The notes beneath the pieces were generated by a model. The model was not told the origin of the DNA and did not search any database. It saw only the letters and a list, made by a program, of their open reading frames with translations. The translations under genes and the position numbers were made by a program. A DNA stretch of 27,460 bases, taken from positions 1 to 27,460 of the forward strand of contig NZ_LSJY01000033.1 of the NCBI RefSeq assembly GCF_001556865.1, in the 5' to 3' direction. Positions 1 through 7,675 of the stretch are shown here, in pieces; within the stretch, counting starts at the first letter, position 1, and each line of letters opens with the position of its first letter. The stretch comes from Sphingobium sp. CCH11-B1. Its GTDB lineage: Bacteria > Pseudomonadota > Alphaproteobacteria > Sphingomonadales > Sphingomonadaceae.

Positions 1-309
1 ACCACGATAATCTTCCGGCGTCATCCGCCCCGCCCACTTCGGCTCAACCAGTACGGTCTGAAGCATGCGGGTGTTCACATAACCGGCTATCTCGCCAGCC
101 TCGACACCGAGTTGCTCGGCCAGGTACGAGAGGCCATCGGTAGGGATTGAGCCGGGATCGATCGCGAAAAACCCCAGGGAAGCGAAGAATTTCAGCTGCG
201 CGGCGAGGCCAAGGCGCGTCAGGGCCGGCTTCGAATTTACAAAATCAATATCGGCAAAGCTCAGGCTCCATCGTCCGATCAAATCCCCGCCCGGAATACT
301 CCGATCCAT
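1..309 (-). CDS. tnpA: Tn3-family transposase, N-terminal part (runs off left edge)
   Basis: Reading the minus strand from an ATG at 309 gives an open frame of 103 codons that is still open at base 1. The protein resembles the N-terminal DUF4158 region of Tn3-family transposases: a DLIGRWSLSFADIDFV stretch, then a TRLGLAAQLKFF segment (compare RLGFALQLKFF), then YLAEQLGVEAGEIAGY, and near the edge a KWAGRMTPEDYRG stretch comparable with the WSGRT..HR motif. An AGGGAG ribosome binding site lies 7 bases before the ATG, which decides the start. The catalytic DDE part would lie outside the window to the left. In an intact element the transposase cuts at 38-bp inverted repeats and moves the element replicatively. 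Family assignment is by recognition of the motif pattern, not by a search. Confidence 0.78.
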   Translation of the reverse strand, partial: MDRSIPGGDLIGRWSLSFADIDFVNSKPALTRLGLAAQLKFFASLGFFAIDPGSIPTDGLSYLAEQLGVEAGEIAGYVNTRMLQTVLVEPKWAGRMTPEDYRG

Positions 310-935
310 CAACCCACTCCCTATGATGGAGCGAACTGTCCTCTTCTATGATTTCCATCGTCAATACCGAATGCCACGTTCCCAAAACGTTCTCCGACTT
401 GGCCAAAATCGCAGCTTGGGGCCGACTGGGCCTTATAGTGAGGCCGAGAGCCTCGGAGACAAATTGCGGTGAGAGAAGAGGACGGTGAATGGTCAGAGCG
501 GCCAAAGAGGGGAGGGCGCCCGGTCTGTACTCGCTGACGATCGCGCGCTGCGCGTCACGATAGAGTCGTTCGAGTTGATCGAGCCGCTCAGTCCCATCAG
601 CGGCTGCACGTTGCAGCGACCTCACGATCGGCAGCCAGTCCGCGTCGGACAGCCGCGGCTTCAGCCGCATAGCCTTGGCGCCGCCGCAGAGGCAGGGCAG
701 TGGGACGTGGGATAGACCCTGATCACGAAGGGAGAAGGGTAGACCAAGCCAGGGCGTGATCGTGCCGAGTTGCCGTGAATATTGCCGGACACGGTCGATG
801 GCACGAATGAGGGGAGGGTGCTCGGCCGCCCCGGGTGGATCGACCACCGACGTGGGAAGAGCATCGCGCCATTCAAGCGGCTCGTTTGAGAGCAGCGCTT
901 GCCGCCAACCGTCAAATTCAGCGAACTCGTCCAGA
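245..935 (-). pseudogene. 3' remnant of a DUF1612/helix-turn-helix (RHE_PE00001-like) gene, interrupted by element 1
   Basis: The minus frame ending at 245 stays open back to 935, and the first in-frame stop upstream (TGA) lies inside the TGTCA terminus of element 1 (936-940). The readable product starts around LDEFAEFDGWRQALL and carries PLPCLCGGAKAMRL, a helical segment with two basic/acidic arms, and a RPLLSPQFVSEALGL stretch resembling the C-terminal helix-turn-helix of DUF1612-type proteins. These are common but uncharacterised proteins of alphaproteobacterial plasmids and islands. The N-terminal part is missing, so this is probably a gene truncated by transposon insertion. Its last 65 bases overlap the start of the Tn3 transposase on the same strand, so its original C-terminus may also have been altered. 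An internal GTG at 847 could start a shorter 200-residue product. Function unknown. Confidence 0.5.
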
Positions 936-943
936 TGTCAGCC

Positions 944-1066
944 GACAGAATAGGCTGCATTTCCATAATGCCTAGTAATATCAATAGATTATGTCGAATG
1001 AGCTGCAAGTAAATCTGTCCAGGGCGATATGCACGTCGCGGCCTTAGACAAAATAAGCTACATTCC
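944..1066 (+). repeat. Left-end repeats of element 1, probable transposase binding sites
   Basis: Three related sequences in the same orientation lie between the left terminus and tniA. Site 1 at 944-963 reads GACAGAATAGGCTGCATTTC, site 3 at 1047-1066 reads GACAAAATAAGCTACATTCC, and a weaker site 2 at about 993-1010 reads GTCGAATGAGCTGCAAGT. Sites 1 and 3 differ at only a few positions. Arrays of short repeats inside the termini are where TnsB/TniA-type transposases bind in Tn7 and Tn5053 relatives, so that is the likely role here. The stretch is AT-richer than its surroundings and may also hold the tniA promoter. Confidence 0.6.
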
Positions 1067-1099
1067 GCGGGCAGCAAAAATCGTTGGGGAGCCCGTTCC

Positions 1100-2766
1100 A
1101 TGATTGAGCGCAAGCCGTCTCCTGCGCCCCGTCGGCGCCTCAAATCTCTCGAGACGGGCCTGGCGCTCTACCCGCATTTCCGGCGACATATATCGCTTAG
1201 CGGCCCGGTGACTGCGGCGCAGGTTCAGGCGATATCCGAGGCAACCGGCCTCAAAGAGCGGCGGATACGGACACTTGCCGCGCGCTTCCGGCTGCATCCC
1301 GTTGCCGAAACGCTGGCGCCAAAACCGCGCGGACCCGCTATCGGATCGCACAGGATCGATCCCGAGGTGAGGGTCGCCATCGATACGCTGATTGACGAAA
1401 TCGCGCTCAAGATGGTCGCGCCATCGCGCGCGGAAGCGGCGCGGCAGATCTGGGGCCTGCTGCACGCGTATAACGGAGATCATCGGTTTCCCGCCGATCT
1501 GATCCCGAGCGAGAAGACGATCGAGCGGCTGCTGGCCGAGATTCCGAGCCGTGTTTGGGCGAAAGCGACGATGGGATCGAAGACGCGGAGCGCGCATGAG
1601 CCGCACCCCGGCGAATATGCCAGCGAGGGATTTCTCGATCTGGTGCAGATGGATCATACCAAGGGCGATGTGATCCTGGTCGATAGCCTGCGGCGCGAAC
1701 ATCTCGGAAGACCGTGGATCACCTTCCTCATCGACATCTGGACCCGGTCGATTCTGGGCTATTATGTGAGCTTCGGCGACCCTTCGATCTTCCGGTGCGG
1801 GCGGGCGGTAGCGAGCGCTGTGTTGCCCAAAGAGCCGGTCCTTTCCCACCTGCGCGTCGACGTCAGCTATCCGATGCACGGCCTCTTCCGGCGCTGGCAT
1901 GCCGATCAGGCCAAACCGCATCGCTCGGAGGCTTTTAGGCGCGCCTGTATCCGAAACGGGATCGCCCCCGATGTTCGGCGGCCCGGGCCGGCTCACCTTG
2001 GCGGACATATCGAGCGGCTGATCGGCACGATGGTTGGAAAGCTGCGGCTCTTGCCCGGTGCGACCGGATCGAATGTGGCGGCGCGCGACGGCTATGATGC
2101 CGAGGCGAACGCGGCGATGACGCTTGCAGAATTCGAGCGCTGGCTCTTGTGCCAGATCGCGATCTATCATCACGCGCCGCATAGCGCGCTGGGCGGCCTG
2201 TGCCCGGCCCAGATGTGGGCGCGCGAAGCGGCGAAGCACGGCCCGCTGGTCCCGTGTCGGTCGCTTCCGACGCGCTGTTCCGCCAGTTTCTGCCGTCGAA
2301 GTCGCTGACGGTCCATGCCAAGGGCATTCAGATCAAATATCGCCATTACTGGCATCCGGAGCTTGCCGTTCGGATCGGCCAAAAGATCGAAATCAGCTGG
2401 GACGAGCGGACGATTCAGCATGTCTACGCCGATCTCGATGGCCGCTATGTCGAATTGCCGGTTATCGGCGACTATCCCGATGTCTGGGAGGCGGACTGGG
2501 AAGCCGCCAGGGCAGGCGTGCGGGCGCTGGGGCGGGCCTACCAGGCCGATGGCGGCCGCGCGGCGACGGCGCGGGCGGTGGCCGCCGCAAATCAGGAAAT
2601 ACACCGCGCCCGCGTTCGCACGAAGGAGGCGCGGCGCCAGGCCAAGCGCCGCGAAGGGGAGGGGGCGACCGTGGCCGATCTGCGGCGTCCAAAAACGCCG
2701 GCGGCCAAGCCCGTGATCTGGAAACCCGCGGCCGAACTCGGCGAAGACTGGGACCGGATCGGCTGA
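1100..2766 (+). pseudogene. tniA: TniA transposase (DDE), frameshifted near 2250
   Basis: The first frame (1100-2308) encodes a TniA/TnsB-type transposase up to about residue 385. It has an N-terminal helix-turn-helix region, then the rve/DDE core with D185 (in VQMDHTKGD), D269 (in WHADQ) and E305 (in GGHIERLIGT); D269 and E305 are separated by 35 residues, the canonical spacing. The C-terminal Mu-type beta-barrel and the basic tail continue only in the frame ending at 2766 (SVASDALFRQFLPSKS onwards). The switch, around 2245-2262, is a -1 change, as expected from loss of one base, and no A- or T-rich slippery heptamer is visible there. If repaired, the protein would have about 555 residues, normal for the family. 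The usual DNAxEF motif reads DQAKPH here, another sign of decay. The stop codon overlaps the tniB start. Confidence 0.8.
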
Positions 2767-3587
2767 TGGGACCAGCACCATCGCTGCCCTTCTGGATCGC
2801 CTTTGACGAAGCGCGCAATGCCGTCGAGACGATCGTCGACGTGGCCCATGACGATCCCGAGGAACGGCCAACGTGCATCGTCCTAGTCGGCGATTCAGGC
2901 ATGGGCAAGACCTCGATCCTGCGTGAAGTGCAACGGCGGCTGACCGCGGACTTTCCCGAGCCGCCCGATTGGGGTGATGCGCGCTATCAGCCGGTGCTGA
3001 GGACGGTCATCCCCTCAAGCCCGACCTCGCTCAAGATCAATCTCGCTCTGCTGTGGCAGCAAGGCTGGCCTGTCACCAGCACGACCCACAAGGTCGCGGA
3101 CCTCAGGGTCGTCGATCTGCTCGGCAAGCAGGGCACCCGGCTTGTCGCGGTGGACAATGTCCATGTGATTCTGACGGCCAGCGGCAAGGCGCGCCGCGAT
3201 ACGCTCGATACTTTCCGCTATTTGATGAGCGCCGGCAATGTGCCGTTGGTTGTGGCGGGCCTGGACGTGGCCGAGTATATTTTTTCCGAAGATGTCGAAC
3301 TCGCCTCGCGCTCGATCATCCTGCGCTTGCCGCTGTGGGAGCCGGGGGAGGCGTCACAGCGGCTGATCCGGGCGCTGGCGCGCGGCATGGGCCTTGTCGA
3401 GCCTAACCGGCTCGCCGAGCCCGATCTCGCCGAACCGATTTGCACTGCGAGCCATGGCGTGACGGGCAATTTCAAGCGGATCCTGCACTGGTCGGCCAAG
3501 GTCGCGAAAAGCGATGGTCGCAGCGTCATTAGGCGCGACGATATCGACAATGCGCTGAAGCGTTTTCCGCCCTACCGGCTCTTATGA
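2766..3587 (+). CDS. tniB: TniB, AAA+ transposition regulator ATPase
   Basis: A 273-residue AAA+ protein. It starts at the ATG overlapping the tniA stop as TGATG. Walker A is GDSGMGKT (residues 42-49). The Walker B position reads LVAVDN (D130, N131), where TniB/TnsC relatives normally have DE. A sensor-like segment follows (NVPLVVAGLDVAEYIF), and the C-terminus has the helical lid region. In Tn7/Tn5053 systems this protein binds DNA and ATP, links the target selector TniQ to the TniA transposase, and marks the target site. The position between tniA and tniQ supports the call. The missing Walker B glutamate may weaken ATP hydrolysis. The frame is otherwise intact for the usual family length. 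Confidence 0.88.
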   Translation: MGPAPSLPFWIAFDEARNAVETIVDVAHDDPEERPTCIVLVGDSGMGKTSILREVQRRLTADFPEPPDWGDARYQPVLRTVIPSSPTSLKINLALLWQQGWPVTSTTHKVADLRVVDLLGKQGTRLVAVDNVHVILTASGKARRDTLDTFRYLMSAGNVPLVVAGLDVAEYIFSEDVELASRSIILRLPLWEPGEASQRLIRALARGMGLVEPNRLAEPDLAEPICTASHGVTGNFKRILHWSAKVAKSDGRSVIRRDDIDNALKRFPPYRLL

Positions 3588-4678
3588 AGCCGGAAGCGCC
3601 GGAGCGCACGCCGCTCGCGTTCCGGGTGCGCCCCCAGCCTGCGGAGGGCTTCGATTCGTGGCTGGACCGGATCGTGCGCCGCCACGAAACCTCGCGGAGA
3701 ACCTTGTTCCGCTATCTCGATGTCGATCCCGATCTGGCAAATTATGACCTCGCGAGGGGTAAGCTCGGCCTGCCGGCGCGGCATCATGCAACATTCGACG
3801 GGCTCGTTGCCGGGTTGGGCTGGGCGGTGGACGTCGATCGCGATGCGGTGATGGACGGTTTTGCCGCTGGGCCTGCGCATTGGCTATTGCCGCTGACCCT
3901 GCGCCGCTATGGCTGCGCTTGCTGCTGGTCCGGGCTGATCGCCGAAGGGCGGCCGCTCTATATCCGCAAGGACTGGATATGGAGCGCGAGCTGGTGGTGT
4001 CACGAGCATCAGCTGCCCTTGTCGGTGATGCCGGCATGGGACTGGCCGCGCCGGGAGGGTAGCCTTGCGGCGATGCTGGGACGCCTCGAGGCGGCCGCGC
4101 GCGAGATCGTGCGCGCGGCGCGCCCGACGGCGCGGCTGATCGCGTACAATCGGGCCGTGATCGAATTTCTCCGCAAAGGCGACGATGGCGTCACTCCGCA
4201 GCGGTACAGGCGCTATGTCGAGACCATCGTCGCGAACCGTTTTCATTTTTCGAGCGAGCGGATCCGGTTGCTGGCCTTGCGGCACAGCAGCGGAGCGCAA
4301 CCGGCGCGGCGCTTCGAGCGCTTTGTCGCGCTCAGCCGGAGCGAGCTTGCGAAGGAGGGGAGGGGGTTCTTCCGGCGCCCGCAGCCGAGGGTCGAGGGAA
4401 TCGATATCGAGGCGGCTATCGACAGGCCCAGGCGCGGCCGCCGCTGGGAACCCGATTTGCCGATGCTGTTGCAAACCTATCTGTCCATTGCCCAGCGCGC
4501 GGAAGCGCGGGGCGAGCCGCTCGGTCGCCCCGCGGGGCCTGGAGACAATTATGGCTTCTATCGCTCGATGAACAGCGCATCGGCGCAAAAATGGACGAAT
4601 GATCGCGGGCCGGGCGGCCTCGGTTGGCAAAATCGCCCTCAGAAGCCCGTACAGCGCGATTTGGGGTCGCTGCCGTAA
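3584..4678 (+). CDS. tniQ: TniQ/TnsD-like target-site protein
   Basis: A 364-residue protein whose ATG overlaps the tniB stop as ATGA. The N-terminal half has the TniQ pattern (SWLDRIVRRHETSRRTLF), followed by a zinc-finger arrangement with C111-x2-C114 and C139-x2-H142 in CWSGL ... WWCHEHQLPL. TniQ proteins take part in choosing the insertion site and recruit the TniB ATPase. The C-terminal half is basic and arginine-rich, consistent with DNA binding, but I recognise no specific domain. The gene ends about 70 bases before the convergent helix-turn-helix gene. No CRISPR-Cas genes accompany it, so it is not an RNA-guided transposon. The family call is firm; target preference cannot be read from the sequence. 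Confidence 0.85.
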   Translation: MKPEAPERTPLAFRVRPQPAEGFDSWLDRIVRRHETSRRTLFRYLDVDPDLANYDLARGKLGLPARHHATFDGLVAGLGWAVDVDRDAVMDGFAAGPAHWLLPLTLRRYGCACCWSGLIAEGRPLYIRKDWIWSASWWCHEHQLPLSVMPAWDWPRREGSLAAMLGRLEAAAREIVRAARPTARLIAYNRAVIEFLRKGDDGVTPQRYRRYVETIVANRFHFSSERIRLLALRHSSGAQPARRFERFVALSRSELAKEGRGFFRRPQPRVEGIDIEAAIDRPRRGRRWEPDLPMLLQTYLSIAQRAEARGEPLGRPAGPGDNYGFYRSMNSASAQKWTNDRGPGGLGWQNRPQKPVQRDLGSLP

Positions 4679-4727
4679 GTCTGGGCTGGCCTACGCCCGT
4701 TTTGGCGCTGTAAGGGGCATTTGCGGG

Positions 4728-4742
4728 GGCAAAATTTTTGCC
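4728..4742. terminator. Palindrome between convergent tniQ and HTH genes, possible bidirectional terminator
   Basis: GGCAAAATTTTTGCC is a perfect 7-1-7 inverted repeat in the 69-base gap between two convergent stop codons. It has A/T runs on both strands, so it could end transcription from either side. The stem is short and AT-rich, so the call rests mostly on its position. Confidence 0.35.
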
Positions 4743-4747
4743 GGTTT

Positions 4748-5965
4748 TCAGGCCTGGTCGTCCGACTGATCGTCATAGCGTGCCAGCAAGGCGTCGATCT
4801 TGGCGAGGGCGGCATCATAGTCCTCGATCGCCTCGCTGGAAAACTGGCTCGGTTCGTCGGCCAGGGCGGTGGGGGGAACGGACGGTCTGCCGCGCGTGAC
4901 CGAGTAGAGCTTGACGCCCGAAACGGTTTCGATGGCCAGGTCGCCGGCTTCCGACAAGGCCTCCAGCATTTTCCGGACCCCAAGGCGGGTGACGCCCAGC
5001 ACTGCCTCGATCTGCGACGACCGCAGCGGACCGAAGCTGGCGAGGAGGCCATAGAGCTGGGGCACGCGCGAATTCGCCCGCTTCGCACGGTAGCGATCGG
5101 CCAGCGCCTGGCGCGTGTCGCGGGCTTTCGCGACCAGGCTGTAGAGGTGCTCCAGGACATCGCGCAACGCCTCGGCCTGAACAATGGCGGCGTGCGCCGG
5201 GTTGTCGTCGACGTCGGCCGCGCGCACCGTGTCGAGCCGGATCAGACCGTTCAGCGGCAGCGCCGCACCATGGGCGCCGGTGGCTTGGAGATGCGCACCA
5301 AAGGCGCATTCGATCGCCCAGCGCGGGGAAGGTGGGCGCGGCCGCTCGATCACGACTTGCCGGTTCGCGAGCGCGATCGTGTCGGTCGTCCGCTCGGCGG
5401 GAGCGAAGCGCGGGCTCTGGCCGATGGCGCGGTGGAGGGCGGCGAGAGCGGTGAAGGGGAGGGGGGCCGGCTCGAGCGCCGCGACCAGGGCCGCGGCCTC
5501 GTCGATCGCGGCCTTTGCGGTTTCGACGGCGGCAGCGCTGTCGGGATCGCGCAGCGCCAGACAGGCTTTTTCCAGCCCCAGCGCCGCGTCGGCGAGCGGC
5601 GTCCAGCGGCTGCGGGTCATCTCCGCGAGCAGGGTGGTCGCGAGCGCGCGGGGGGCAAGTGCGAACTGGAGTGGTTCGTCGGAAAGGGGTATAAGGCCAG
5701 CAAACCAGGCGTGGAAGCGTGCGTCGGTGAATGGATGCCCTTCCTGCCGGAGCGCCGAGATCAGCGTCTCACGGATGAGGCGCGAAGCGAAGATGGGATG
5801 GATGTCGGGCGGGCACCAGGCGAGCGCCGCATCGAGCTTACCGAGCGCGAGGGCCGCGTGCGCCTGGGCTGTTCCCAGCGCCTCGAGATCCGCCAGCGAG
5901 GGCGGTTCGGTGGTCTCGAAGTCAGGAAACGCATGAGACACGGCCAAAAAATCCAGTAAAAACAA
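4748..5965 (-). CDS. Helix-turn-helix protein of DUF1612/RHE_PE00001-like type, 405 residues
   Basis: An uncharacterised protein. The N-terminal half is helical and alanine-rich, with a segment around RLIRETLISALRQEGHPF and ARFHAWFAGL that recalls the N-terminal helical domains of Fic-associated and DUF1612-type proteins. The C-terminal quarter has a clear winged-helix pattern: SRVPQLYGLLASFGPL, then SSQIEAVLGVTRLGVRKML, then a hairpin-like stretch ending GVKLYSVTRG. The tail is acidic. Overall layout resembles the gene remnant at 245-935. The start is the ATG at 5965; an internal GTG near 5939 is an alternative. It is transcribed away from the tyrosine recombinase gene, with 155 AT-rich bases between them, so it may regulate that gene or help its reaction. 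No function is known to me. Confidence 0.6.
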   Translation of the reverse strand: MFLLDFLAVSHAFPDFETTEPPSLADLEALGTAQAHAALALGKLDAALAWCPPDIHPIFASRLIRETLISALRQEGHPFTDARFHAWFAGLIPLSDEPLQFALAPRALATTLLAEMTRSRWTPLADAALGLEKACLALRDPDSAAAVETAKAAIDEAAALVAALEPAPLPFTALAALHRAIGQSPRFAPAERTTDTIALANRQVVIERPRPPSPRWAIECAFGAHLQATGAHGAALPLNGLIRLDTVRAADVDDNPAHAAIVQAEALRDVLEHLYSLVAKARDTRQALADRYRAKRANSRVPQLYGLLASFGPLRSSQIEAVLGVTRLGVRKMLEALSEAGDLAIETVSGVKLYSVTRGRPSVPPTALADEPSQFSSEAIEDYDAALAKIDALLARYDDQSDDQA

Positions 5966-6037
5966 TCATATGTAATCTATGTATAACGAAGGGAGGATTA
6001 CTATACAACCACTCTGATGCTTTGCAGTATATACCTT

Positions 6038-6055
6038 TGATAATTGCACTTATCA
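6038..6055. other. Possible recombination core or operator: 6-6-6 inverted repeat in AT-rich divergent intergenic region
   Basis: Between the divergent helix-turn-helix and recombinase genes (5966-6120) the base composition drops sharply to AT-rich. Inside it TGATAA and TTATCA form a perfect inverted repeat around the 6-base spacer TTGCAC. Inverted arms around 6 to 8 bases are the layout of tyrosine-recombinase core sites such as dif, and the recombinase gene starts 66 bases away. It could equally be an operator for the neighbouring winged-helix protein. No ribosomal or tRNA gene lies here. Confidence 0.35.
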
Positions 6056-6120
6056 CATAAGCAGATTTGACCGTTCTTTATAAGGTGGGCTACAAGCGCG
6101 GCTGAGGAGCGAGGCGCGTC

Positions 6121-7359
6121 GTGAGCACCGAAACCGCCCGGGAAGGGCCAGAAATCCCCGTAGCGCCGCCTGAGGCTGTCCTGCCGGCCGTCAGGGCGCC
6201 GGCCGACCTTGCGTGGACGATCGTGCAGATGCGCGCCGGCGAGCGCATCACCGTCAACGAGGGCCTGATCGCCGCCTATCAGGCCGCTTCATCGCCCCAT
6301 AGCATCCGTGCGCTCAAGTCCGACGTCGAGGCGTTCGATGCGTGGTGTAGGCGCAACAACCGGATCGCGCTGCCGGCCACGCCCGAGACCGTGGCCGATT
6401 ATCTCGACGCGCGGGCCGGGAAGGGGAGCCGGCCGGCCTCGCTATCCCGCTACAAGGCGTCGATCGCCAAGATCCACCAGCTGCTCGAGCTCAAGGATCC
6501 GACGCCGGCGCCGCTGGTGAAGCTGCGGCTCCAGACGGTGCGCCGCGAGAAGGGGGCTGCGCAGAAGCAGGCGCGGCCGCTGCGGTTCAAGGGCCCGGTG
6601 CGCGACGTCGAGCGCGACAAGGCGCGGGGGCTCAACATCCGCGCGCTGCTCGAGAGTTGTGGCGAGGATCTGCCGGGGCTGCGTGATCGGGCGCTGCTAT
6701 CGGCCGCTTATGACACCGGGCTGCGCGCCTCCGAACTGGTGGCGGTCGCCATTGAGCATATTGAGGAGGCGATCGATCCCGAAGCGCGGCTGCTGCAGAT
6801 TCTGCGTCATAAGGGCGATCAAGACGGGGAGGGGGCGACCGCCTACCTCAGCCCGCGCACCGTCGCGGCGATCGCGGCGTGGACCGAAGCGGCGGGGATC
6901 ACGACAGGGCCGCTGTTCCGGCGGGTGCAGGTGCGGCGCTACAAGGCGCGGGCAGCCGTGCGCGGTCGGCCGATCGACAGCATCTCGGGCCGGGAGACGT
7001 GGGATCTGCGCAAGACGCTGTCCAAGCCGGCGGTGAAGGCGCGCGTCGAATATGACATCGGCACCGTGGCGCTGCACCCGGGCTCGATCGGACCAATCTT
7101 TCGGTCGATCATCGGCCGCGCGTTCGACCGTGGCGCGCTGCCCGATTTGACGGCGGACGATCTGGCGCGGTTGCTGAAGGGGATCAGTGCGCACTCGACG
7201 CGGATCGGGCTCAATCAGGACCTGTTCGCCAGCGGGGAGGATTTGGCCGGCATCATGGACGCGCTGCGGTGGAAGTCGCCGCGGATGCCGCTCGCTTATA
7301 ATCGCAATCTCGCGGCAGAGCAGGGGGCGGCGGGGCGCCTTATGGCGAAGATTGGCTAG
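6121..7359 (+). CDS. Tyrosine recombinase/integrase (phage integrase family)
   Basis: A 412-residue site-specific recombinase with a GTG start. Residues about 45-140 form the SAM-like core-binding domain (SIRALKSDVEAFDAWC ... SLSRYKASIAKIHQLL). The catalytic domain shows all expected residues: R202 in TGLRASEL, K231 in ILRHKGD, H358 and R361 in AHSTRIG, W384 in ALRWKSPRM, and the nucleophile Y393 in LAYNRNL. About 60 extra residues between K231 and H358 are larger than in XerC/D. The enzyme would cut and rejoin DNA through a 3'-phosphotyrosine. In context it may take the place of the serine resolvase that usually resolves cointegrates in Tn5053/Tn402-type elements; it could also be an independent integrase. 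It is divergent from the helix-turn-helix gene. Confidence 0.9.
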   Translation: MSTETAREGPEIPVAPPEAVLPAVRAPADLAWTIVQMRAGERITVNEGLIAAYQAASSPHSIRALKSDVEAFDAWCRRNNRIALPATPETVADYLDARAGKGSRPASLSRYKASIAKIHQLLELKDPTPAPLVKLRLQTVRREKGAAQKQARPLRFKGPVRDVERDKARGLNIRALLESCGEDLPGLRDRALLSAAYDTGLRASELVAVAIEHIEEAIDPEARLLQILRHKGDQDGEGATAYLSPRTVAAIAAWTEAAGITTGPLFRRVQVRRYKARAAVRGRPIDSISGRETWDLRKTLSKPAVKARVEYDIGTVALHPGSIGPIFRSIIGRAFDRGALPDLTADDLARLLKGISAHSTRIGLNQDLFASGEDLAGIMDALRWKSPRMPLAYNRNLAAEQGAAGRLMAKIG

Positions 7360-7628
7360 TCATGACGGCCTAAATAGGTCTTTGGATGATGCCGTGCGAC
7401 CACACGACGGCGGCAGGTAGATCGAGGGATTTGCGCAGCGGCAAGAACCGGAGAAGGGAGGCTGAGCCCCCGGGGTCTTGAGCTACAACGTTAAGCCTAA
7501 GAAACGGGCAGGGGCCTGGTAGCGCGTAGTGTATGAGCGAAGCCACCATCGCTCAAACTCATCAGCACAGTCCAATTTCGAAGAGGAAACAAGAAAGTGG
7601 TTCCGGAAACGGTATGGATCTTATCCTG
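7360..7628. other. Non-coding stretch between recombinase gene and element 2
   Basis: No convincing gene is seen in these 269 bases. A 7-base inverted repeat (TGAGCGA at 7534-7540, TCGCTCA at 7549-7555) could form a hairpin but has no T-run. At the right edge (about 7611-7630) is an inverted, imperfect copy of the element 1 left-end repeat. Confidence 0.5.
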
Positions 7629-7675
7629 TGTAAACGCTCGCGCTAAATGGCGGCGTTCTGATCGCGCTATTTGTC
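7629..7675 (+). repeat. Left terminal inverted repeat of element 2 (47 bp)
   Basis: It starts TGTAAACGCTCGCGCTAA and ends CGCTATTTGTC. It pairs with the reverse complement of 10655-10701 with two mismatches. The core TCGCGCTA occurs twice in the repeat, about 24 bases apart, which suggests two transposase binding sites per end. The last bases overlap the stop codon of the ATPase gene (7674-7676). Confidence 0.92.

Larger units (their letters stand above)
936..7628 (+). mobile_element. Element 1: Tn7/Tn5053-type transposon (tniA-tniB-tniQ, HTH gene, tyrosine recombinase)
   Basis: The left end is placed at 936 because TGTCA (a common terminus of Tn7/Tn5053-like elements) begins exactly where the DUF1612-like reading frame breaks, and because copies of a roughly 20-base repeat follow (944-963, about 993-1010, 1047-1066). 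The core is tniA, tniB and tniQ with overlapping stop/start codons. Downstream come a convergent helix-turn-helix gene and a divergent tyrosine recombinase, which I infer to belong to the element. The right end is uncertain. An inverted copy of the repeat lies at about 7611-7630 (15 of 20 positions match the 1047 repeat), directly against element 2, so the outermost right terminus seems to be lost. The frameshift in tniA suggests that the element can no longer move by itself. Confidence 0.5.

Noticed and set aside
2240..2265. Programmed -1 frameshifting in tniA
   Set aside because: No A- or T-rich slippery heptamer is visible at the frame change; a base loss is simpler.
4721..5959. Plus-strand frame of 412 residues opposite the HTH gene
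   Set aside because: Glycine/arginine-rich low-complexity translation without domain pattern; the minus strand carries a coherent winged-helix protein.
7534..7555. Hairpin after the recombinase gene as terminator
   Set aside because: Only a 7-bp stem, 175 bases after the stop, without a T-run.
936..7628. CRISPR-associated transposon
   Set aside because: TniQ and TniB are present, but there are no cas genes and no regularly spaced repeats in the window.
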